From positions 1,007,717,441 through 1,007,781,440 of the forward strand of contig OX336389.2 in NCBI GenBank assembly GCA_946902985.2: a DNA stretch of 64,000 nucleotides, in the 5' to 3' direction. The translations under genes and the position numbers were made by a program. The notes below the pieces were generated by a model that saw only the letters and a program-made list of their open reading frames with translations, did no database searches and was not told where the DNA came from. This document shows, in pieces, positions 46,439-54,403 of the stretch. The stretch comes from Meconema thalassinum. Its lineage: Eukaryota; Arthropoda; Insecta; Orthoptera; Tettigoniidae. Every line of letters begins with the position of its first letter. Position 1 is the first letter of the stretch.

Positions 46439-47207
46439 TAGGGATACCAACTGAAAATTTCCAAATGCAGGAAATTGCTCAGCAAAAAGCAGGATATTTT
46501 AGAAAAATGCCGGACACGTTCAATCGATAACAAAATTATACATAATATGTATTTTACACACAACGTTTTACAAAAGGAAATACCTTACTTAATGACCAGT
46601 TCATGCCACAGTTCATTTCCTTGAAGCTGTAGCCTATTTTTCAACAGAACCTACCTTTGAAAGAAGACGCGAATTACTTTCTTGAACCACATATTTATAC
46701 AATTCTTCACACAACATGTCTTTGAAATTGAACTCCACAAGTAACATTCCTTTCACTGATTCTACCCACAAATGGTTCCTTTCTTTTGTCCATCGAGCAT
46801 ATATGAATGAAAACACACGTTCAGTGGAGGTATTGCTGCTTGGTATGGCAAAGTGGCAAATGTTCAAAAGTTCAGATAATACCCCAATGTTATGGCACTT
46901 ATTAAAGGAAACAGTCCATTGTTGGTCTAGTATTGTGTCTTTATCCAAAGTTGAACCTTTAGAATAAGCCCTTACGTTGCAGAACTGGTCGAATGATTTT
47001 GAATCATCTATTTCTACACCTTTTCACTGTAAATATTGAATACATGGTATTTAACATCTGTCTGACTTTAAGGGGAAAACCTAAATGAGCAATCTTGTAA
47101 CGAAATATGCCGGACATTTTCGATAAATTAGAAATGCCGTCTGGACATAACCAAAATGAATGAAAAGCAGGACATGTCCGGCAAAAGCCGGACGGTTGGT
47201 AACCCTA
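46439..47207. mobile_element. hAT element with transposase remnant, 769 bp
   Basis: The ends are inverted TAGGGATACCAAC / GTTGGTAACCCTA. An 8-bp target duplication CCCGAGAT is at 46431-46438 and 47208-47215. Subterminal GCCGGACA motifs occur in opposite orientation at the two ends. Confidence 0.93.
46634..46948 (-). pseudogene. hAT transposase C-terminal dimerisation domain fragment
   Basis: The - strand reads IPSSNTSTERVFSFIYARWT followed by KERNHL, the conserved hATC dimerisation segment (P.SN...ERVFS). The frame is 104 codons and ends just downstream. The catalytic DDE region and BED finger are missing, so the element depends on another hAT for movement. Confidence 0.82.
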
Positions 47208-48133
47208 CCCGAGATCTCAGACAGAAACAAGAATGGTTTAAATTAAAGCGACAAAGTCACGCAGCCCTGCTAGACTTCCGAAACAAGGCATGGACAAATA
47301 AAATAGAATCTCTAAATGATAATCCAAACGACCTGTATTGCATGACTAGAAAACTCCTCAAGAAAAGGACTGGAATTCCACCACTAAACGGCTTACGGGG
47401 ACTGGTCTTCACTAACTCAGGCAAAGCGGAAGCCCTAGCGGACATGTTCGAAAACGCCTGTGAGCCAAATCGCAAACCTAGCGATGAAGACTTCATTGAA
47501 GAAATCTATCGTGACCTTCACGATGGCTTCCAGGAAGAGTTGCCGCCGGACTTCCGACTTGTCACCCCAAGAGAACTGCTCACTCTAATTAAAAAGTTGT
47601 AAACCCGTAAAGCACCCGGTCCTGACGGACTTTCAACTCATTTCTTAAAAAATATCCCCAAAATGTCCTCACTTGCATCACAATGCTACTCAACGCTATT
47701 TATAGATTTGGTCACTTCCCCTCAGCCTGAAAAATAGCCAAGGTAATAATGATAGGAAAACCTAACACCGACGGCAATTTCCTTCAAAATTATAGGCCAA
47801 TTAGTCTCCTCTGCATTCTCTCGAAGTTATTCGAGATGACACTTCATTCCAGGCTGAATTTCTTTATTAACGATTCACTCAACGACGAGCAGTTCGGCTT
47901 CCGTAAAGGCCACGCTACGGCTCATCAAGTATTCAGGTTAACTGAATTAATAACGCGCACTTTCAACGAAAATCGTATGACTGGAGTTTGTTTGACATTA
48001 GTCCTGCTTTTGATAAGGTATGGCATAGTGGACTGCTATACAAGCTGAAGCACAAAGGTATCCCCCGCCCTATCTGCTTAAAATAATTAATTCCTACATT
48101 AGGAAACGTCAATTCTTTGTCCAAGTGGAAGAT
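47208..48133 (+). pseudogene. jockey-like LINE reverse transcriptase, N-terminal part
   Basis: The frame opens with LRQKQEWFKLKRQSHAALLD and continues to a stop at 47600. Then KAPGPDGLSTHFLKN, NFLQNYRPISLLCILSKLFE, FGFRKGHATAHQVFRLTELI and YIRKRQFFVQVED follow in several frames. These are RT motifs 0-4. Multiple stops and frameshifts mark decay. The frame is interrupted at 48134 by the ribozyme array and resumes at 50081. Confidence 0.85.
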
Positions 48134-48180
48134 ATTTAAACACAAATTGTGCTAAATGTTCCCGCATAACTCAACAAAAT

Positions 48181-48250
48181 GACAGTGTTTCGCCCCGGTG
48201 TGCAATTGGGCTCTTCAGTTGGTTAAAGCACACCTCACCAAGACACTGTC
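48181..48250 (-). ncRNA. type III hammerhead ribozyme, copy 1
   Basis: Read on -: stem III GACAGTGT, site GTC, stem I TTGGT with 13-nt loop and ACCAA, core CTGAAGA, stem II GCCC with 12-nt loop and GGGC, core GAAA, then CACTGTC closing stem III (A15.1 of GAAA pairs U16.1). Loop I GGTGTGC is complementary to loop II GCACACC. Every core position fits. Confidence 0.95.
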
Positions 48251-48475
48251 TAGTACACACTGGGAAGGCCATTGCAAGACGTATTTGATACATGTGTATC
48301 CACGTCACGAGCAAAGCCAGTGCACTATGGGAGTCGAAACTCCACTCCAAAGCAATTATAACCTTACCTTGGCATTGAATATATAATTTTCCAAAGAAAA
48401 ATATGTATTGTCCGTTGAGCCATTACATATTTAAACACAAATTGTGCTAAATGTTCCGGCATAACTCAACAAAAT

Positions 48476-48545
48476 GACAGTGTTTCGCCCCGGTGTGCAA
48501 TTGGGCTCTTCAGTTGGTTAAAGCACACCTCACCAAGACACTGTC
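48476..48545 (-). ncRNA. type III hammerhead ribozyme, copy 2
   Basis: Identical core, stems and loops to copy 1, one 295-bp period downstream. Transcription of - through both copies would allow release of a unit-length 295-nt RNA. Confidence 0.95.
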
Positions 48546-48770
48546 TAGTACACACTGGGAAGGCCATTGCAAGACGTATTTGATACATGTGTATCCACGT
48601 CACGAGCAAAGCCAGTGCACTATGGGAGTCGAAACTCCACTCCAAAGCAATTATAACCTTACCTTGGCATTGAATATATAATTTTCCAAAGAAAAATATG
48701 TATTGTCCGTTGAGCCATTATATATTTAAACACAAATTGTGCTAAATGTTCCGGCATAACTCAACAAAAT

Positions 48771-48840
48771 GACAGTGTTTCGCCCCGGTGTGCAATTGGG
48801 CTCTTCAGTTGGTTAAAGCACACCTCACCAAGACACTGTC
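48771..48840 (-). ncRNA. type III hammerhead ribozyme, copy 3
   Basis: Unchanged 70-nt ribozyme sequence. Nearby differences between monomers (for example at about 48943 and 48999) lie outside it. Confidence 0.95.
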
Positions 48841-49065
48841 TAGTACACACTGGGAAGGCCATTGCAAGACGTATTTGATACATGTGTATCCACGTCACGA
48901 GCAAAGCCAGTGCACTATGGGAGTCGAAACTCCACTCCAAAGAAATTATAACCTTACCTTGGCATTGAATATATAATTTTCCAAAGAAAAATATGTATTA
49001 TCCGTTGAGCCATTATATATTTAAACACAAATTGTGCTAAATGTTCCGGCATAACTCAACAAAAT

Positions 49066-49135
49066 GACAGTGTTTCGCCCCGGTGTGCAATTGGGCTCTT
49101 CAGTTGGTTAAAGCACACCTCACCAAGACACTGTC
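49066..49135 (-). ncRNA. type III hammerhead ribozyme, copy 4
   Basis: Unchanged ribozyme in the monomer that carries the 13-bp deletion and borders the inversion point at 49264. Confidence 0.95.
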
Positions 49136-49322
49136 TAGTACACACTGGGAAGGCCATTGCAAGACGTATTTGATACATGTGTATCCACGTCACGAGCAAA
49201 GCCGAGTCGAAACTCCACTCCAAAGCAATTATAACCTTACCTTGGCATTGAATATATAATTTTCGTGGCGTGGATACACATGTATCAAATACGTCTTGCA
49301 ATGGCCTTCCCAGTGTGTACTA

Positions 49323-49392
49323 GACAGTGTCTTGGTGAGGTGTGCTTTAACCAACTGAAGAGCCCAATTGCACACCGGGGCGAAACACTGTC
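49323..49392 (+). ncRNA. type III hammerhead ribozyme, copy 5 (inverted block)
   Basis: The same 70-nt ribozyme on +, in the partial monomer that opens the inverted block. Confidence 0.95.
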
Positions 49393-49617
49393 ATTTTGTT
49401 GAGTTATGCCGGAACATTTAGCACAATTTGTGTTTAAATATGTAATGGCTCAACGGACAATACATATTTTTCTTTGGAAAATTATATATTCAAAGCCAAG
49501 GTAAGGTTATAATTGCTTTGGAGTGGAGTTTCGACTCCCATAGTGCACTGGCTTTGCTCGTGACGTGGATACACATGTATCAAATACGTCTTGCAATGGC
49601 CTTCCCGGTGTGTACTA

Positions 49618-49687
49618 GACAGTGTCTTGGTGAGGTGTGCTTTAACCAACTGAAGAGCCCAATTGCACACCGGGGCGAAACACTGTC
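49618..49687 (+). ncRNA. type III hammerhead ribozyme, copy 6 (inverted block)
   Basis: The same ribozyme on +. Just 5' of stem III the monomer reads CCCGGTGTG where others have CCCAGTGTG, which does not affect the fold. Confidence 0.95.
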
Positions 49688-49912
49688 ATATTGTTGAGTT
49701 ATGCCGGAACATTTAGCACAATTTGTGTTTAAATATATAATGGCTCAACGGACAATACATATTTTTCTTTGGAAAATTATATATTCAATGCCAAGGTAAG
49801 GTTATAATTGCTTTGGAGTGGAGTTTCGACTCCCATAGTGCACTGGCTTTGCTCGTGACGTGGATACACATGTATCAAATACGTCTTGCAATGGCCTTCC
49901 CAGTGTGTACTA

Positions 49913-49982
49913 GACAGTGTCTTGGTGAGGTGTGCTTTAACCAACTGAAGAGCCCAATTGCACACCGGGGCGAAACACTGTC
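49913..49982 (+). ncRNA. type III hammerhead ribozyme, copy 7 (inverted block)
   Basis: The same ribozyme on +, in the last monomer before the right target duplicate at 50081. Confidence 0.95.
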
Positions 49983-50080
49983 ATTTTGTTGAGTTATGCC
50001 GGAACATTTAGCACAATTTGTGTTTAAATATATAATGGCTCAACGGACAATACATATTTTTCTTTGGAAAATTATATATT

Positions 50081-50330
50081 CAAGTGGAAGATGCCTAATC
50101 CTCACTGAGGCAAATCAAAGCGGGATTACCCCAGGGCAGTATTATCTCCCCCACCCTCTTCAACCACTATGTCGCAGACATGCCCAAAACTGATAATACC
50201 AACCTCCACTGATATGCGGATAATACCGCTATCTCCACAACTTCCTGGAGGAGACAATACGTTGAACGCAATTTACAAGACGCCCTTAACCTAATCTTAC
50301 TTTGACTGACAAAATGACGTATTAAAATTA
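50081..50330 (+). pseudogene. jockey-like LINE reverse transcriptase, continuation after the array
   Basis: The RT resumes with QVED, then KAGLPQGSIISPTLFNHYVA, NTNLH and YADNTAIST (the catalytic YADD box reads YADN), and NLQDALNLILL. Stops lie near 50094, 50210 and 50302. With the array removed, 48121 joins 50093 in the same protein region. Confidence 0.8.
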
Positions 50331-50360
50331 ACGTAACGACTGTCGACCAAAATATTATGT

Positions 50361-51143
50361 GCACTCGAGTTAGAAGGTTGTTTGTGAAGTAACTAATAGA
50401 CCTACATAAAATCCAATAACATCATCATTTTCGTAGTTCTATTTTAAGTTAGTTCATGTAGGTTTGGAATTTTTAATTTATATTTTAATATTTTTTATCG
50501 CAGTTGGAACACACAAAGTGCCCATTTTTAAGCGTGTTTCAACCATGCGTCACATTTAAGAATTATTATCTCCCAAACCCGTCATTAGATCGAATCAAAT
50601 TTTAACACAATATGCATTGGAAAGTTGTATAACTGGTTTATTAATTCCAAAATTTTGTGTGTCCAAGAAACAAAGTTGTTATCATTTTTGTAAGGTAACT
50701 TTTTCTCGGATCGGGGTCGTTGGAAAATGTAGTTCTTGGTCGCGTTGTAATCCTTATACATCAAAAGGTTATGCTGTATGACTGTGAAATACGTAAATTA
50801 ATTCACTTATTTTATATCGGTTTGTATTTGTATGGGGAAATAAGACATGGTTCACCAGCTAGCCGCTCCGGGGAATGCTGTACAGCGTTTCTGATATGGA
50901 GCCCATCACTTCCGAGCGAGGCGCACCATGACGCGTGATCGTTTATATGGGGCATTATTGAAAGCTGAATGAAATGATTTCTGAAGTTTGTATCTTATTT
51001 TCACTCGTGACATCATGTAACTTCGAGTAACCTACATCTTAGCACCGATTAAGAAAATAAAAAAATGTACATACCTTATTACCTTTGACGCAACATTTCT
51101 TTTCATTTAGTAAATAGGCTATCGTTTTGGGGGTGGATATATA
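50361..51143. other. unclassified DNA
   Basis: AT-rich sequence and a short GC-richer patch near 50855-50930. I recognise no gene or repeat. Confidence 0.4.
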
Positions 51144-51476
51144 CTGGGTAAATTAGCTGCCCCCTATAATATTGTTTTATGCAGCCCAACTAACGCGTGT
51201 TGTCACGAAGGTCGAAATTGCTCTGCTTGCATCTCGTATTGTACTAGTGCACTGCAAGCGTTTCCCGCAAACGATACTGAACACTATTGTTTTCACCTCG
51301 TAATAGTTTGTAGTCACATCGAGGGAAAAATAATAGTGTTCAGTATCGTTGACAGGATATAATTGCAGTGCATTACTTCCATATGGGATTCAAGCAGGGA
51401 AATATCAACCTTCCAGATAACAACACTAGTTGGGCTGCATAAAACAATATTATTAGGGGCAACTGATTCACCTGGT
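51144..51476. mobile_element. foldback MITE, ~330-bp imperfect palindrome
   Basis: Left GTTTTATGCAGCCCAACTA pairs with right TAGTTGGGCTGCATAAAAC. The outer CAGCTGCCCC/GGGGCAACTG and the inner ACGATACTGAACACTATT / AATAGTGTTCAGTATCGT regions also pair. The element can fold over nearly its whole length. No ORF. The ends resemble Tc1/mariner-type MITEs, but the TA target duplication is uncertain. Confidence 0.75.
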
Positions 51477-51559
51477 ACAGTATGTCTCGCTTTAACGATG
51501 ATTGAACGTTACCATTCATAACATTCCTTGGTATTTTAGGGGATAATTGGAGCTAGAGC

Positions 51560-52012
51560 TGGATGGTAAGCTGAATGGGACACATAGTTACAATCGGCGA
51601 CTCTTTGGTCGGTTTCCAACAGCGGGGATTCTTTTGGAAATCTCGGACACAGCTGGTTCTAGGGCCTTTAAATGTGAACTGAAATGAAAATCCACAGCCT
51701 GCTTCCAGTCTCCGACCGGGTCAGGAATGGAAGGAATGAAGCCCCCATCTAGCGGCGAGGATATGGACTGTGCCGGCTGCCGAGGCCTGACGCACCCCTC
51801 CGGGGCAATGATTAAATGAATGACAGATGAAATGAAATGATAGTGGAGAGTGTTGCTGGAATGAAATTTTGACAGGGAAAACCGGAGCACCCGGAGAAAA
51901 ACCTGTCTGCCTCCGTTTTGTCCAGCACAGATCTCACATGGAGTGACCGGGATTTGAACCACAGACCCAGCGGTGAGAGGCCGGCGTGCTGCCGCCTAAG
52001 CCACGGAGGCTT
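51560..52012 (-). mobile_element. tRNA-derived SINE
   Basis: Read on -: GCCTCCGTGGCTTAGGCGGC (box A region), box B GTGGTTCAAATCCCGGTCAC, then a long body with TTTTTCTCCGGGTGCTCCGG, CATTCCAGCAACACTCTCC and CAGGCTGTGGATTTTCATTT. It differs in body from the SINEs at 33150 and 52341. Confidence 0.8.
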
Positions 52013-52340
52013 CGCTTAAATGTGAACTATGAACAATAAAGAGAAGATAGTAGATACAATTTTATATTGAACGAAAAAGTATGAATAATTTGCTGAGGAC
52101 GTCTCATAGTCGGGGAACTTTATTTAGAAACATTATAAAGGTGGTTCCAAACAATTGAAAATTAATTTACGAGAACATTTAGAGAGAGTGACTGCAATTT
52201 TAAACAATCGATATCAAGCTTTCTGAAAATGTTAACTGTGGATTTCAAAATCACTCCTCTAGCTCCGAAAATTTATCTCAAGTCTTCTCTTCCACACTTC
52301 GCTTTCATGCAACCTTTGCAAGACTCATAATGGGGTTTCT

Positions 52341-52560
52341 ACAGGCCACGGTGGCCGAGAGCGCTAACGCACTACCTCGTTCCTTGCTGGCATCGGGAGA
52401 GTCTGGGTTCGAATCTCACTTCGGCCGCCCTGAAATTGGTTTTCGTGGTTTCCCATTTTCACCTCCAGACAAATCATGGGACGGTTCCTTTCAATAGGTC
52501 CACGGTCGATTTCCTTCCATAATCCTTGCCCTGACCCATCCTGAAAATAACATAAATGAC
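52341..52560 (+). mobile_element. tRNA-derived SINE
   Basis: Box A-like GGCCACGGTGGCCGAGAGCG, box B-like GGGTTCGAATCTCAC, then the core TTCGTGGTTTCCCATTTTCA with CAGACAAATCATGGGAC shared with the SINE at 33150. Confidence 0.78.
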
Positions 52561-52659
52561 CATTGGCTGCATTAATAAAAATTAATAATGGAATTTCTTT
52601 TCTAAATCATCCTCCTTGACTTGATCTCCATTCTGTTTAAATGGTACTGTTGGATCCCC

Positions 52660-52980
52660 TGTTGGCGAGCCTATGTGGTCAATGACCACTTCAATGATCC
52701 CCTGCCCACCTCGTTGCGCCTCTTGACTTTCACCGCGGAGGTCCGGGTTTGATTTCCGGCGTTGCCAAGCAATTGAATTCTGGTCTGAGGGTTGGAACGG
52801 GTTGTACTCAGCCTCGTGGGGCGAAACTGATAAAAAGCGGGTTCGATTACTACCTCAGCCATCCTGGAAGTGTTTTTGCGGTTTCCCACTTCTACTCCAG
52901 GCAAATGCCGGGATGGTACCTAACTTATGGCCACGGCCGTTTCCTACCCAAATCCTATCTCAATTACAAGTGCACACACT
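52660..52980 (+). mobile_element. tRNA-derived SINE, possibly composite
   Basis: Two box B-like segments (CCGGGTTTGATTTCCGGCG near 52742; GCGGGTTCGATTACTAC near 52838) precede the shared core TTTTGCGGTTTCCCACTTCT and GGCAAATGCCGGGATGG. The double tRNA-like head suggests a dimeric head or one SINE inserted in another. Confidence 0.65.
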
Positions 52981-52999
52981 AGTACAGACATCACAGTGA

Positions 53000-54046
53000 C
53001 ACAGGTTATCAGATTAATTCTACGCACACCCAAGTACACGGGGTTACATGATCACGATTTCGCAAAGCCCTAAACATAATTGATCCTGTGTCCTATATGC
53101 AGGAAACTTTCTCAAACACGTCGTATTTCCAAGATTTTTCTGAGAATCAGCACTAGTGGATCTCAGCCTATGGTGTCCATTGTTTCAAAGAACTTGACCC
53201 TTAAGACAAAAGCCAAGTATGTGAGTAAGGGTTTCATACTCTTTACACTCACAGCAACGGATATCTTGACTTCTGCCAGGGACACTAACTTCTCACTGCA
53301 ACGGGATTCAGTTCATTTTCATTTATATCGGGTTTCTTGTTTTGTGGAGATTCAGCGGTTAGATTTGTGCCACTCATCAAAGAGATTCACACCTTTCAAC
53401 GTACAACTCATTATTAATATTTTCAATATACAATTAACATCGTAAATTGCACTATTGGGATCGCCCTGCAGTTAATGCAGCGTTATCCTAGAGATGAAAA
53501 TATTGTTCCACTTTCTCCGTGACATCTCGAAGACGGTTAGCGGTACGCAGAGAAAAGCATTCAACGTATCCTGCAGTGAATTTTATGCTGTACACATTTT
53601 ATTAGAATTTGAATTGACATAAAACGGATATGAAGCTGTGAAACTATTTTGTGACCTTTGACTGTCTGTATCTCAGATACCCCGCGCGATAACGATATGA
53701 AATTTCCTCCCCTTAATTTAAATGCCAAAAGAATGGTGTCTACAAAAATTCAGCTCACTAGAATATATTTCCGCTGATCACATCTAATTTAACTGGACAG
53801 TTTGTGTACAGTATATTAAAAGTGATATTATTGAATTGCAATGCTCATCTTCTACATACAAATATTATATTTACATTGCTTATTGAGGATGGCAACGGCA
53901 AACTACCCCACTCTTCACCTTGTCTGGCAGGCTACATTATAGCACTGTCTTGGAATTTCTGGTTTCTACCCACATCGCCCATTTTGAGGAACCAGTCAAA
54001 CTCCGAGATGATAACTTAGGAAATTTGTTTGAATACATGTGCCAGT
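53000..54046. other. unclassified DNA with one half of a ~60-bp direct repeat
   Basis: No gene is recognised. The segment 53317-53378 (ATCGGGTTTCTTGTTTTGTG and flanks) recurs at 54338-54395, immediately left of the second BEL element. Confidence 0.45.
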
Positions 54047-54049
54047 CTA

Positions 54050-54231
54050 GAGAAAATTTCTGTCATTCAATATCTGTTTGAAGTTTGAATCATAATACGT
54101 CATGCGTGCCAGAGTAAGCAGAATTTCCATGATCACGAATATTACACCAATGAACACTTTCATTACAATATTTTTCCAGATGTATTCTACATCGTAATCA
54201 AGCTTGCCTCCTTCGGTAGAGAACCATTCAC
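54050..54231 (-). CDS. putative terminal exon of an unidentified membrane protein
   Basis: On -, after an acceptor GTGTCAG, the frame encodes EWFSTEGGKLDYDVEYIWKN, then a ~20-residue hydrophobic segment (VMKVFIGVIFVIMEILLTLA), then MTYYDSNFKQILNDRNFL and a stop. The hydrophobic stretch would be one membrane helix with charged flanks. The amino-acid content looks protein-like, but I do not recognise the family, no partner exons are visible, and it is antisense to the GH1 gene. It could be a chance ORF. Confidence 0.3.
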
Positions 54232-54403
54232 CTGACACCAGCCAACCACAGTGACAGGTTTATGAGGGATTACTTCTCGTGATAACTGCCAACATGTCGA
54301 GCGATTCTCTTCTAAAATCTTTGTACCGTCCTCTCATTTTTATCGGGTTTCTTGTTTTGTGGAGATTCAGCGGTTAGATTTGTGCCACTCATCAATTAGG
54401 GGG

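Larger units (their letters stand above)
48134..50080. mobile_element. retrozyme-like array of ~295-bp hammerhead monomers, inverted
   Basis: Monomers repeat with a 295-bp period (landmarks at 48181, 48476, 48771, 49066). The first ~3.85 are in one orientation. At 49264/49265 the array flips and continues with ~2.7 monomers in the opposite orientation (landmarks at 49323, 49618, 49913). Copies are almost identical. The fourth lacks 13 bp near 49203. CAAGTGGAAGAT lies at 48122-48133 and 50081-50092, so the array is one insertion into LINE RT sequence. Each monomer holds one type III hammerhead ribozyme, on - in the first block and + in the second. No protein is encoded. Hammerhead-bearing tandem monomers of this size are known as retrozymes in plants and animals and as satellites in cave crickets. 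Confidence 0.93.
44030..50360 (+). mobile_element. jockey/I-group LINE, internally deleted, with two later insertions
   Basis: A GC-rich 5' leader (about 44030-44703) precedes ORF1 with CCHC knuckles (44704-45843+). The endonuclease is absent. RT sequence occupies 47208-48133 and continues at 50081-50330. A hAT element (46439-47207) and a hammerhead-monomer array (48134-50080) split it, each flanked by target duplicates, and the RT reads across both once they are removed. Its right end is not precisely defined. Confidence 0.8.

Noticed and set aside
48198..49965. Repeated 62-codon ORFs (MCNWALQLVKAH...) in each array monomer
   Set aside because: They are the antisense shadow of the conserved ribozyme. 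Conservation follows the RNA core, and there is no protein-like domain.
11565..52900. tRNA genes suggested by box A and box B motifs
   Set aside because: None folds into a complete cloverleaf with matched acceptor arms. Each is followed by a SINE body.
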